A stretch of DNA of 64,000 nt from positions 2,372,660-2,436,659 of the forward strand of contig JAOWCC010000577.1 in assembly GCA_030867875.1 (NCBI GenBank), given 5' to 3'. Positions 50,331-62,278 of the stretch are shown one piece after another; position 1 is the first letter of the stretch; each line of letters begins with the position of its first letter. The translations under genes and the position numbers were made by a program. The notes under the pieces were generated by a model. That model ran no database searches. It saw nothing but the letters and a program-made list of their open reading frames with translations, and had not been told where the DNA came from. The stretch is from Actinernus sp. WN-2022. Lineage: Eukaryota > Cnidaria > Anthozoa > Actiniaria > Actinernidae.

Positions 50331-52320
50331 GTATATAAGATTGAAGGAAAACGAAGATATGTTCCTAGAGGTTGAAAGAAAGAAATATCGAAGGAAGAAG
50401 ATGTACTAAGCCGTATTCTTTCAGTCTTATTAATTACGTTCGCAAGGAAACATTAGTCTCCTTATCAGTGACCAAACTGAGGTAAGTTCAGCATTTTTCT
50501 AAGGTTGATTTTAAGTAAAGAGTCTGTAAAAAATGTTTGGCTTTCCACCCTTTCAATCGAACCTCACAATATTGAAAGCGTAGTTAAAAACCTAGGATCG
50601 GGAAACCCCCAAGAAATCTGATTTAGAGTAAGCGGATCAGTTTTGAATTGTTTTGAAATGGAATATCCTTGATCCAATAACACTTTTTATTTCATTCCTC
50701 AAACTGGATAAATGCAATTCTAGAAGATGCAAACTCCTGAAAAACAAAGTTTCATGATATGATCAGTTGTAATATATTGAAAACGTTATCATCGATCACG
50801 ATTCAATATCTAGTTATCGCTACACACAAACTCCAGAATCAGTATGCGTAATAAAAATGCATGTTGAGGTGTTTGTAACTGATGGTATGAAGGTCGAATT
50901 CAACTACTTCCTAGCTAAAAAATACTCCCAGGAGCACACGAAGAACGAAGTTATTTTCCAATGATGTTGAAATCCAGTTCAGATCGAGTAACATATTGGG
51001 TATTATATATAGTAAGGTTGTTACGAAACAGGAATAAAGGCCGATTTTTTTACAAGAAGATTGTAATAATAGTCGTTAAGGTGGAATTACCGGCGAACAT
51101 ATTATCAAAAGGAAGCCTTCTAATTTTCCAACATCTAATCTAACATTTAACACACATTATGCTATGCATTAGCTACTTAAAAGAGTTAATACCGTTAAAA
51201 GCTTTTACCTCCACGTAAAGTACTTTACAATGAGAATGTTATCAGCAAACGAGTTTCTCTTGCGAGGATGAAAGGACACAAACACTGGAAAATCTATTCT
51301 ATAAAAGCTAGATTAAAATTAAAAGCTTTCACTTCCACGTAAAGTACTTTACAATGAGGATTATAGTTTTCAACAAACGAGTTTCTCTTGCGAGGATTTA
51401 ATAGGTTATTCTTGCCGGAAGATCTATTCTATCAAAGCTAGGTTAAGTTAAACTCTAGAAAGCGTTTTTTTTTCTCGGGAATTCAACACTACGCCTACCG
51501 TGAAATTATCAGTTGGACTAGGGTAGATGTCTTACCCAAGCTCTGAATTTTGAATGGTCGTGGAATCGATAAAGATACTCGATAGGAGAGCCGTTCAGGG
51601 AAGTTTCGCGACTAACAAAGGTAAAACACTTGGCGGCATCATCAAACTGAGTAGATCATCTGCACAACGCATGAAGTTTAATGCGTGAAAATAATTAAAA
51701 CCAGCCTTTTTGAAGTCAGTGCGTATTTCTTCGAACTTGGGTTAGTCAGAAAAAGGACTGCACTAGCTACATGCAAGATATTCATTGAATACGCGAGTAC
51801 GAAAGTACTTCAAAACTAAAGGATTCTATTTTAAGACCGCCGTAAGCCTGCTAAGCCAATGTTTGTTCGAACCAGGACAGATGTTTTTAAAATAATATTT
51901 CTCCCGAAGGGCTTGCAGATTTAATGAACTAGTTGTTTAATTTCACAGTACCTTAGAAATGTAATTTAGTTTCAGGTTGTTATATAGTATTCGCAAATCT
52001 ACAATGTTACCTCGTCGAATTTCCTCTTGTCGAATAAATGCACTAAATATATTGGCTTTCGCTTCTGAAGCATAATATTATCCATTCAAGAACTTGAACT
52101 CTATTGATAACAATTAGCGGCAGTTAACATAGTAAACAAAAAGATAGTCTAAGTTTGTAAATATGTTCTTGGAAGGTTCTGAAGAGAAATCAAATCAAAT
52201 TATTGTGACATCTAAGTTACTGGAGATATATAAGTATATATACTACCGTAGTTCTAGTTATAAAGTAAATATTTTTTTCTGTATAAGTAATCTTTCTTGT
52301 TTCTTTCAGTGTCGGTGGTT
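50331..52320 (+). other. Possible spliced non-coding transcript
   Basis: TATATAAG at about 50333, a good donor GAG|GTAAGT at 50480, and a strong acceptor CTTTCTTGTTTCTTTCAG ending near 52309 are in a sensible order. No long open frame links them. Splice-like sites occur by chance, so this is a suggestion only. Confidence 0.2.
51197..51445. repeat. 124-bp tandem duplication
   Basis: AAAAGCTTTTACCTCCACGT at 51197 and its near-copy at 51321 start two similar units, each with the palindrome GTAAAGTACTTTAC and AACGAGTTTCTCTTGCGAGG. Confidence 0.85.
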
Positions 52321-53174
52321 TCTTTGCGGTTGCAGGTTGATCGGCATAAGATTGTAGCCCTTCGCGTACAAGCGGATTTAATTTACCTGAAACACCTTTA
52401 GTTAATGATGTTTTAGATATCGTAAGCTATCTTAGAACTTGTATCCATAGAGACTGATTTTAAATCATAACATTTGGTATGATTTTAGAAACGAAAAGTT
52501 CCCTCCTTTGGGCTGATGTGTACGTGGGTGTCAACTGACAGCAACACATCTAGAAAACGGAAACAATACAAATAGTCATAAACAGGAAGAAATGAAACTA
52601 GTTTATCAGCTTCAAGGATGTTTCCGTCAAACTTCAGTTAAGTAGGACACTGCTTTATCAACTGAAGTAGAAGATGCTGCTGAATGAATGCAAGTAGCGC
52701 TTACCGAGAAACGACAGTTTTAGAATTTAGAACTTGAGTTTGATTTATTGAAGACATGAACTGTTTCTTGAAACAAATCGCTAGTCTAGTTTATTGTCTC
52801 TACCAAGCTTGCGATTAGAATTAACTAAAAGCAATTGGGCTTCTTTTTGAAAAGAAAACACCGAAAATTGTTAACAGATTTACTAAATGTAGCGAGTACA
52901 TTTTTGCCGGATTTAGAGATATTCTAATTTCGGAGTTGGTTTTCTGATTGATAAAGTGCTATTAGAAATTCAATTCGTAGATGTTTTTTTGTGATTATAG
53001 TTACCGGGTATATAGCTAACTAATTGATAATGATTACCGCGCTACACTATAGAAATTCATGTGCACAAATTCACAAAATAGAAAATGTTCTCTTTCTATC
53101 ATTAAAATATTACTATTATATATTTATTTACTATTATATAGTTACGTTCCACAATCACACCACTGAACTGACTA

Positions 53175-53229
53175 CGTTGCCAGCGTGGTTGGTCCTGGTG
53201 GCCGTGGGTTCGAATCCCATTCAGGGCAC
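53175..53229 (+). mobile_element. Possible tRNA-like/SINE fragment
   Basis: GTGGGTTCGAATCCCATTC contains a box B (GGTTCGAATCC, about 53208-53218). The upstream GCCAGCGTGGTTGGTCC is a poor box A. Too degenerate for a tRNA call. Confidence 0.4.
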
Positions 53230-53331
53230 ATTTTTTTCACTTCTTTCTCTCTCTCTCTATATATATATATGAAATGTTAAAAACTTAGATTACGGAGGCT
53301 TATAACTTGCAGCACAGAATTTGTTTTCATG

Positions 53332-54163
53332 TCAGCATTTAGCTAAGAGTTCGGATCTTTTGTTCAAAAGTTTTTCTTTTTTGGCTTTTAGAATACAAAG
53401 TTTTTCCGCTAAATACAGGTTGCATTGTTTGGAACCACTCTTGTAGGCGTTGGCCCGTTTCGTAATTGACCATTTAATCGTAAAATTGGTGTTGGCTTCC
53501 TTCAATTCCCAAACGTGCTTTGAGAGGGCGGTGCTTGAAGAATACTTCTTGTTGTTGAAAGAAAGCTTGTGATTTCTAAACCTTGTTTTAAAATCGTGTT
53601 CAGTCATTCCGATATAGATTTCAGGCTCGTTATCTGCAGCGGTGATTGTGGCTGGTTGTTAGGCAGGCGCCGTCAAGCGGGCAGTCTGGTTTCGATCGGC
53701 TGTTACATGCTTTGTCCTATTTTGCGATTCATCGGATCTAAGGATTTTTTAGTTGTGACGGTTGATTGCACTCTTCATATTTTCCATGCAACTGTAGCTG
53801 ACTTTAACATTCCCCCTATTGAAAATCGTATGTAACGGATGTGATTTCGGAAAATGTTTGTCGATTAAACAAAGAAAGATTTTTCCAACGTTGGTTTGAA
53901 CCGTCATGCTATAGGGGGGGTTGAACCATTGATAGGATTTTTCTTGGTCTGTATCTCCTCTTGTTGCCGCGATTGGTTTCAATATACTGAATGTGTTCGG
54001 TAAAACCACTTGATTTCAGGGCCTCGTTGTAGAGGGGTGCAGCTTTCTCGAACTCGGCTTGGTCGCATGAGAGACTGGAGATTCTGTTGCTAATGGCTGC
54101 TGGTATTTGTTTTATAATAGACGGAGGGTGGTTCGATTGCACGTTTACGCTCTGCATCCGCAT
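53332..54163 (-). mobile_element. Penelope-like element, C-terminal RT and GIY-YIG part
   Basis: Read from 54163 leftward: NHPPSIIKQIPAAISNRISS, then QWFNPPYSMTVQTNVGKIFL, KLSYSCM-like VKVSYSCMENMK, and IGMTEHDFKTRFRNH with ALSKHVWELKEANTNFTIKW and AEKLCIL. These are the thumb and GIY-YIG-type endonuclease of a Penelope-like retroelement. Frames are broken near 53750 and 53910. Confidence 0.75.
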
Positions 54164-54247
54164 TGAGCACTTTTATGGCTGTGGCTACACATTAGCCTTC
54201 AACAATTTATCCAGCTTCTATACGTTTACTAAGTTGAGCACTCTGGC

Positions 54248-54804
54248 CCCGGGGGGGTACTCCTGTTTGTGACGTATTATGTATGTGCCGCCCGGGTGGG
54301 TCAGGGTTTTGAGCTCCGTTTGGGCAGGTAGGGTCAGGGTTTTGGCCTGATTTGGGCAGATCAGGGTCAGGATTTGAGTATAATTTGGGTGCAGTCAGGG
54401 TCGGGGTTCAGTATTTTTTAGGCAGTAGGTTTTTTTTTAGCTACTATGTCAAAAAAAGACATTCTGTTGCCGCATTTTGATCGCCTGCCCACATGCAAGC
54501 ACTGAGGTTCCCGTACTTCAGTACTTATCTATGTACTTCGTCTGCTGATTTGTTTACCCAATGCCACGTCCCGACTTGAAATGTTCCATATTTTGCATGC
54601 AATCCCGGTAAGCGGTATACCGGTCGGGATATATATCCGACCTTGTTTTGAAAACAATTTAAAGAAGGGGCATTCAGGTTTTTTTTTTTTTTCAAAAAGG
54701 GGGCAATCAGGGTTTTGGAGCTCGGATTGGGTCAAACAGGGTCAGGGTTTGAGCCTCTTGGCCTCACATACATACCCATTTTTCATGTAAGTACCCCCCC
54801 CGGG
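54248..54804. mobile_element. 557-bp element with CCCGGGGGGGTAC ends, 8-bp target duplication
   Basis: CCCGGGGGGGTACTCC is mirrored by GTACCCCCCCCGGG. ACTCTGGC lies on both sides (54240-54247, 54805-54812). The interior has repeated GGGTCAGGGTTTT(G) units in the outer parts and poly-T. Inserted at the hinge of the Penelope-like element. Confidence 0.88.
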
Positions 54805-54829
54805 ACTCTGGCCGCCACGGATCAAACCT

Positions 54830-55710
54830 CGTAAGATGGTAAAGATAAACTTTAACTACGGCACGAAAAAACATCCCGCTACCTAGCAAAGATTCCTACA
54901 GATCAAAGTTAACATTGAAAGTTGAGAATGTCATTAAACGAATGCGATGGAAGGCATTCTTCTTCCTCAAATTAAACCTACTGAAAACTGCCAAACTAAC
55001 AAGTTCGGCCTAAAAAAACAACAGAAAAAATCCGGCTCCGCAAGTCGACGAACTGAAACCTTTAAAAATGGTAGAAAATTTGAAGTTTAGAACAATACAC
55101 AACCACTTCCAAAAAACCTTCAAAAGCGGACATATCAACCTTCAAAAGCGGACATATCAACTCAGCGGCAATATCAACTCATCCACCAAAGTTCTCACAC
55201 CTGCAGATATGACAAGAAACATGTACGAACTGGAGAAGGAGCAATACGAGAAGCTGCTGAGGCAGAAGATCACCAAAATTACAAGAAAGCGGATGAAAGC
55301 AATATCGACCATATAAACCAAGAATTAAAGAGTATTTCAACCGACCTCAATATCAGCGACAGGATAGAAACCATGGCAAAAAGCAAGCCTTTATTACTAT
55401 GAAAGACCATAAAGATAACTTCGCCAATAACCCAACCTGCAGGCTTATCAACCCTGCAAAAAAGCAACCTGGGACTTGTTAGCAAGCAGATCCTAGAAAA
55501 CATCAACAACAATGAAACTAAAAGCTTGCACCAAGGCAAATCAGTGGAAAAACTCCCACTCAGTAATTGACTGGTTCAACAATTTAAATAACAAGAAGTC
55601 CCTATCTTTCGTGATATTTGACATTGTCGAATTTTATCCTTCTATTTCTGAAACACTGCTCATAAATTCGCTGGATTATGCTAACGAATACGTTAACATC
55701 ACTAAACAAG
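54830..55710 (+). mobile_element. Penelope-like element, N-terminal RT part, opposite orientation
   Basis: Reads across frames: [58 protein letters not shown] and FVIFDIVEFYPSISETLL. The last is the motif A block of Penelope-like RTs. Frameshifts near 55290, 55390 and 55500. Confidence 0.75.
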
Positions 55711-56671
55711 AGATAGAGAGTCGCTGCTGTTCGACAAAGGAAAACTCTGGTCCAAAATTGTATAACAACCTCGATCTCTTACATGTAGTTATTCCCCCTG
55801 AAATTCTCTTATCCAGTTTTATTGGTAGGTTTGGGATTGTTATTTATGGTATGATATTTTAGTGAACAGTTTTATTAACAGTAGTTTGCGGTAATTGTTG
55901 GTTTCGGATCGCTGACAGAATGTTCGACTTCATTGCCAGTTTACGTTTCTTTCCTTATTAAAATTTATTTATGTGCTTTTTAAATCCCATAATTCTGTCA
56001 AAACTGCTGAATAGCTTCATCAAAACCAAAATAGTTAGCATATATTTCCCTACATATAAACAACATCACTTTATTTTAAATCCTAGTTTCCTAATTTCGT
56101 AGATAACGAGCCACGATATATAAGGTTTTGAATATTTAATTTTAGTAGTTAATTTTGTATAATTTCAGCTCAAAACAGCTGCAGTTTCTCAGTTTTTGTG
56201 AATTTCGCCTCATTTGGATTGATTTCTAAAAACTAACTTGACACACCTTGCAGCAGTTCGATGGTCAAACTGTAAGAGTTTTTTTTACGTTACACTGACT
56301 CTTGTGCAGTCAGCTCTATCCATATGAATCCTTTCATTCTGGTCTTTGAAACGCTACAGTTTGAAACGCTATAGTCTAAATGAAGGACCAGATACCGATC
56401 AGTCCAGACTTCAAAGTGCGAGAAAACGGAGAACGGAATAACTGCGCTGTAAGATCTGATATCGAGCGGAATTTTTCCATCGGCCTGACTATTGTAGAAT
56501 CAGTAACTGACATCACGAACAAAAACTGTTGAACGTTCGTAAAGAATGTAGAATGATTACGTAATAAATAGTTTTATGAGTGGTAGCAAGAGTCAGTTTC
56601 CGAATTCCAGTATTCCAAACATACGCATATTCTTGGTTTGCAACCACTCCACGGAGCTAAGAGACAAAGAC

Positions 56672-56752
56672 GTGGCGGCCATCTTGGATGACAATAAAAA
56701 AAGAACAATTATTGCCGAATCTTTTGTTATTGTCATCCAACATGGCCGCCAA
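56672..56752. mobile_element. Short palindromic element with GGCGGCCATCTTGG arms
   Basis: GTGGCGGCCATCTTGGATGA and 13 more bases are mirrored around a 15-base loop (ACAATTATTGCCGAA). Followed by a (TTAA)n run at 56764-56800. Confidence 0.75.
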
Positions 56753-57286
56753 CGAAGAATTGCAATTAATTAATTAATTAATTGCAATTAATTAACCAAT
56801 TAATGTTCGAATTCTACGCGGTTAAACATCCGGTAAAGCTACATAATCAAGTAAACTATTTACTTTTGATCAGTTTCTTTAGTTAAAGTTTGCACTATTG
56901 TATATATAAGTATCAATAGTCGCACGCATGTGAAATTCATAACTCATTATTTAACTGAAGTAATATACCAAACACTCTGTTACAATATATACCGCTGTCC
57001 GCCTCATGTAACTGATGGTGGCTGAAAAGTAAGGGCGGCGTTCACGGCCTCCTCGGAACCTGGCATAGTACTGGATATCCAAACAATGCCTAATCCTGAA
57101 ACAATACAAACCCTAACCCTAAAATAATGCAATTCTTTGTCAGTGCAGTCAAATGGGGTCCAATAAAATGCCAGGTTTTGAGAAGTGAAGGCCTCCTGGA
57201 AAAGTAAATAGTTGTGTTGCTGTAACAATCCGTTGGTTATCTGTCTGTTTGGGCCATTGAGCTTTCAATACCAGTGGTGTTAGAAG

Positions 57287-58465
57287 GGGTGTCTGGAAAA
57301 CGAAGACCTAGAAAGCGAAGACCGAAGACCTGGAAAACGAAGACCCAAAAACGAAGACCGCCATAAATAATATAACATGATATGTTAAATGAGGGTCTGG
57401 ATTGGGGGGGGGGGTTCTACATGTCAGTTGTCAGTTAAAATTTTGGCCATTTGTCAGTTGTCAGTTAGCCCTAGTTAATCATTACTAGAGAAAATTTACA
57501 ATGTTTGACCCACAAAAAACAAATTTGTCAGTTGTCAGTTATTTTTCGGTTGTCAGTTGTCAGTAAAAAAATCGTCATTTGTCAGTTATTTTTAAGGCTG
57601 TTTGTCAGTAGTCAGTTAACCCCATTCATGCCCTCTTAAATGCTGCTGCTATTGTTAATTGGAAATCGCGAATCGCAGTTGAGCCGTAAAAGTGCGTTGG
57701 GGAAGATATGATCTTTGTTTTACGGATCTGAAATATATCGAAAATATATATACGTCGGTTAGACACATGCAATTTAATCTAAATTGGATATAGGCACGAA
57801 TAAAAACATTATCTGTGTGTCGGTTAGACAGAATTTAATCTCAATTGGATATAGGCACGAATAAAAACATTAGCTGCAGTTATTTACGCTAGGGTCTTCG
57901 TTTTCCAGATCTGGAAAACGAAGACCCCCTTTTAAATTGAACAATCGTAAATATGGTAGCTAGAGAATTCGAGCGACTAGCCGGGAAGACACAAATTGAA
58001 TCAGTATAGATTGGATATAAGCACGAATAAAACACGATCTGCAGTTGTTTACGCTAAGGTCTTCGTTTTCCAGATCTGGAAAACGAAGACCCTAGCGTAA
58101 ACAACTGCAGATCGTGTTTTATTCGTTATTATATCCAATTGAGATTAAATTCTGTCTAACCGACACACAGATAATGTTTTTATTCGTGCCTATATCTAAT
58201 TTAGATTAAATTGCATGTGTCTAACCGACGTATATATATTTTCGATATATTTCAGATCCGTAAAACAAAGATCATTTCTTCCCCAACGCACTTTTACGGC
58301 TCAACTGCGATTCGCGATTTCCAATTAACAATAGCAGCAGCAGCAGCATTTAACATATCATGTTATATTATTTATGGGGGTCTTCGTTTTTGGGTCTTCG
58401 TTTTCCAGGTCTTCGGTCTTCGGTCTTCGGTCTTCGCTTTCTAGGTCTTCGTTTTCCAGACACCC
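57287..58465. mobile_element. 1.18-kb foldback element with 10-bp target duplication
   Basis: Ends GGGTGTCTGGAAAACGAAGA and complement; GTGTTAGAAG on both sides (57277-57286, 58466-58475). Long arms mirror each other almost to the centre near 58075, where AAACGAAGACC motifs form smaller palindromes. GGTCTTCGTTTTCC recurs many times. The long duplication suggests a Mutator-like transposase in trans. No transposase frame. Confidence 0.9.
57391..57635. mobile_element. 245-bp insertion nested in the left foldback arm
   Basis: GAGGG and CCCTC ends, with TTAAAT on both sides (57385-57390, 57636-57641). The matching right arm has TTAAAT once and no insert, proving insertion. Inside, TTGTCAGTTGTCAGTTA-type repeats occur many times. 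Confidence 0.85.
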
Positions 58466-58914
58466 GTGTTAGAAGTGAAAGTAACCCGCTGAGATGAACG
58501 TATTTAGCAAGTTATTATCGATCCAGGAAACGAAATGAATCAGTTAAAACCCCCTGGAAAGCTCGACTTCGAGAGCAAGAATCTATCACATCAGTACACC
58601 AGCGTTTATTTCGTTCAACTCGCGACCACTTAAACGTATCGAGATCACGATAATAAGATTCCAAGACAAAACCATTGTGGTTCAGTAGGGATTGTGGGGT
58701 GTACTTCTTCGAGCCCTTGTTATCAGCTTGGATTTGATGAAAATGCCATTATATCCCGGCGTATGAAACCGGCGTATTCAGGGTATGAAACTGACTTTTG
58801 ACGTTTAACTAATATGCCAGCTGTGTTGTCAATCTTAATGACAAAACCGAGTTGTCGAACTTCCGGTCGAAGTGGTTCGAACAAAGTTAGGTTTTATTTA
58901 CAGGTGCCTGGTGA

Positions 58915-59600
58915 TGGATACTAACCCGTTGCCACAGCCTCATTCAAGGCAAAAAAAGATTTGCAAGCAGATGAGTATTCAACGACTCACTGGCTGACCA
59001 TCTTCGACGAAATAAAACCATATTTGGAAATACTAACATCGACGGGAGGACTTGCAACAGTTTTACAGACACACTTATTGTTCATGAAGCTGATTGACGG
59101 AGATCGGATGAAGATTTTCATATGAGATCCTTCAGTTTTTGTGTCGTTGTGGAATACTCATTGAGTTTGGACCCAAGAAACAAGGCCATGGATTACCAGT
59201 GCCGCAAATTAAACTGAGAATAATATCGTTCGATAAACCGTCATGTCTTATAATGAGCAGCAGACTTTGCTTTGGACCAGTGTATCGAAAAATCTACACA
59301 GTTGCCACAGGCACGAAATGTTTAAAAAAAATCTGGTTTGTAAATTGTATGAACGGAAAATGCGATTCCATTGGAATCACCGACCATCCACTGCTTGTTT
59401 TTAGACTTGTATTTAATTTTCGGTTGTTTTGCTCACTTTCATCTCCGGCCAATTCCGAAGCACAAGACGTAAATCTTGGGGGGGGGGGGGGGGGGGGGGG
59501 GAGGGGGGGTTCTCTCCTACTTTATGCCATCTTAAGAATATACTCTGATCGTAGAGCAGACGAAACATTTTCCCAAAACCACATTTTAAAGTTATAGAAA
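58915..59600 (+). pseudogene. Unrecognised coding-like fragment
   Basis: One frame reads KAKKDLQADEYSTTHWLTIF, then TVLQTHLLFMKLIDGDRMKIF before a stop; a further open frame spans 59139-59597 but crosses a G24 homopolymer. I do not recognise a family. It may be a gene fragment captured in a repeat. Confidence 0.25.
59478..59509. repeat. Poly-G tract, G24-A-G7
   Basis: An uninterrupted run of 24 G, then A and 7 G. It is likely to form quadruplex DNA and its length is probably unstable or misassembled. Confidence 0.95.
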
Positions 59601-59699
59601 ATTTACATTTGATGTAACGAAAAAAATAATAAAAAGAAACAATTTTCCGGTTACCTTACTATCAGTCGGCATTGAATTGCGGCCCATTATAAAAACTAA

Positions 59700-60158
59700 A
59701 ACTAGATATGATTTACAATATAGAAACTAGATAAGTAATATTAATTGTTAAAGATAATTTGTAGTTTGAAATTTATTTTGTCCTAAAAGTAGACTAACTA
59801 CTGAATTAAAATGTTCTCGTAATGTTAAAATGTTTATGTTTGAAGTTATTGGATAAAATGTTGTTGAATAAATGTTTCTTAAAATTACTTAGTTGGGAAA
59901 TGTTTTTCGCATCGCTACTAATGGTGTTCCATAATCGAGTTGCCGCTCGCATGAAATGTGCGAAGCCCTGTATTCGTTCAGCATTTAGGTACGACTAACC
60001 CAAGGTTAGACGAGGCTCTAGTGCAGTGATTGTGAGTGTCTATTAAATAATTTACATAGTTATTAAAGTACTCTGGGCACTTTCCACTAACAATCTTAAA
60101 CATAATACACAGCTTCTTCACGCGCACGAGATCGTCAATAGGAATCCAGTGCAGCTGG
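59700..60158 (-). mobile_element. LINE C-terminal fragment
   Basis: Minus strand reads LPQLHWIPIDDLVRVKKLCI, then GKCPEYFNNYV and ATRLWNTISSDAKN: the WLPI and LWN marks of a LINE RT C-terminus. 5' end cut by the next element at about 60159. Confidence 0.7.
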
Positions 60159-60988
60159 GGCAAATATGTTTGAACTGGGACAATTATCAAATTTTGGTGG
60201 GTTCAAAAGAAGAAAAAAAATATTCACCCTCCTCAGGAAAAAAGAATTGTCACCATCCCCTCCCTTCCTTCTCTCCCTTCCCTTATACTTACCTTTCATT
60301 CAGACGTAATGCCAACGTACCGAACTCGGCGGGATTCGAACTCACCGGGATTCGAACTCAGCAGCTCTGCCACACAAGCGCTTGTTGATTTCACCGCCAC
60401 CGTTTATTCTATAAGTGACTAATCGTCGAAACCATTATGCGCGCATGCGTACTGCTAACAAAATCGGACTTCGAAACATCTTTAGAAAATATGACATCGG
60501 CGATATTAAAACCCGGACGAAACTGTAATACAGATGAACTTTGTGTTGACTGCATTTTATGAAAACTGCAGCAACTCAAGGGAAGTAAGAAAGCGGCTAA
60601 ATCCAGAAAAATACATCGTTTATAGATGATCAGGTGTACTTTATTACGGCGCCAATCGTACTTCGAACCAAACTGTGTCAACCGAACCAAACGGGTAGGG
60701 TTCTTTAGGGCTAATCACTAAACAACACTGTCAGTGATATAATGCTTCTTAAATGTTTCTGTGGATTAATCCAAACCCTTACCCTACATTTAAAAAACCC
60801 CTAACCGATCAGCTAATTGGTGACTAGAGTTCGCAGGTAAACATGTGAGTTTGTCTGTATTTATCAAAATACAATAGCTTACCCCAATATAAAAAAGACC
60901 CTAACCGGTCAGTGAACATAAGCTCACAGGTAAACATATTTGCCCCAGTTCAAAAGTATCTGCCCCAGTTCAAAAATATTTGAACCAC
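60159..60988. mobile_element. Possible inverted-repeat insertion, TTTGAACTGGG ends
   Basis: GGGGCAAATATGTTTGAACT at the left is mirrored by CATATTTGCCCCAGTTCAAA near the right, followed by two more CCCAGTTCAAA copies. Two GATTCGAACTCA(G/C)C box-B-like motifs (60345, 60361) suggest a SINE inside. No target duplication found. Confidence 0.35.
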
Positions 60989-61225
60989 CCTGCAGTAAGG
61001 CCTGTGGTGCACCCACCGAGAAAGGTTCCGGTAGCCCTGAAGGCTGAGTTAGCCGAGAAATTGAGTAAACCGAGGATTATAGAACCAGTGTCCAAACCTG
61101 CACAGTGGCGGTCTCCAGTCTTGTCACTGCAAATAAACGGAATGGATCGGATCTGCATTGATCCACTAGGTCTAAACAAGGCACTGAAGAGGATCCGCCC
61201 AACAGCTCAGCTGCAAAGTACTCTA
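60984..61225 (+). mobile_element. Ty3/Gypsy RT fragment
   Basis: HPAVRPVVHPPRKVPVALKA, then IIEPVSKPAQWRSPVLSLQI and DRICIDPLGLNKALKR is the start of a Gypsy-type RT domain. Canonical LDP reads IDP. Only about 80 residues remain and no LTR is seen. Confidence 0.8.
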
Positions 61226-61405
61226 TTGCTCCAAACTTCAGGTCATGTATGTAATCGTGCCTGCTCTATACAAACTATCTAAAATGATTGTATTTTCTAA
61301 AGGCTGTCTTTTTGCGTGACGTCAGTGAAACGGGGCGAAAATACACTATACAGCCGAACAAGTGTAATCATTCCCAAAGGAAACACATATTTTTGAAAAC
61401 CCTTT

Positions 61406-61449
61406 TCAAAGTGGAGATTTTTGAAATGGAGATTTTTGAAATGGAGATC
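61406..61449. repeat. 15-bp tandem repeat
   Basis: GGAGATTTTTGAAAT repeated about 2.5 times. Confidence 0.8.
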
Positions 61450-62278
61450 CATCGTTCCGTGTCAACGGCGAAACGCAGGTTATAAAAAAATTATCACGTT
61501 ATGTCAATCAAAATAACATGTCTAGACATGCGCAGTCTCTGCCTTGAGCGTTTCGGATCGTTTTAGCGTTTTTGGGTGGACGAACGAAAATATGGATGGA
61601 CTGAAATTCGTGATATTTCTAAACTTTTATCCAGCCGTCTGGAGCTGATAACTTTTCAACGTTTTTAATTTCCAGTATCTCAACTGCTCGTCTTATTTGA
61701 ACTCCTGTCATCGGCGTTCAAGATAATATTAATTGCGTTTATTATATGGACGATAGTGTTTTACTGAGAATTCAAAAACTCATGAATAATTAATGACCAT
61801 TTTGTCCAATCAGATGAAGCAATCACTCACGTGCATGCTCCTTCATACAACTTTTCACTGTACGAGTGTGGCCCTATATAAAACTTCATGGTTGAGGACT
61901 TTTTCCTTCAATAAACAGTTCAATAAACTCTGAATTATCGACTAAAGCAACTACTGGTACGAGGGAGAAACTTTCTGGGTCTTACCTAGTGCCATGGCTT
62001 TATTTAAGTCATGATGCATAGGATATTTTAACGGTGCTTATTCATTTAGCGGCTATGTCATTGACAAGATTCCATTGTGTTTCGGTAACTTAAGGTTACC
62101 GGATACCTTCAAAACGAAAAAGATGGTGAAATTTTTTTATATCAAAAACTCCGTTCAAAAAAAAAAATTATTGACGGAGAAATACCAAAAGGAAGTTTTT
62201 AACCGGAAGTAAAAGGTTCTGATTGATTGACAGCAGATCAATAAACACACGATAAGTGCTCACTCGCCCGTAACGACC

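Larger units (their letters stand above)
49200..53170. other. Longest stretch without recognised repeats; no gene identified
   Basis: About 4 kb of AT-rich sequence without LINE, SINE or inverted-repeat marks, apart from the 124-bp duplication at 51197-51445. No protein similarity seen in any frame. The lack of repeats in such a repeat-dense window is the only reason to suspect a host transcript or regulatory region here. Confidence 0.4.

Noticed and set aside
53175..53229. Functional tRNA
   Set aside because: Only box B is good; no acceptor stem.
59139..59597. 152-residue frame
   Set aside because: Runs through a G24 tract; glycine run is an artefact, and no family is recognised.
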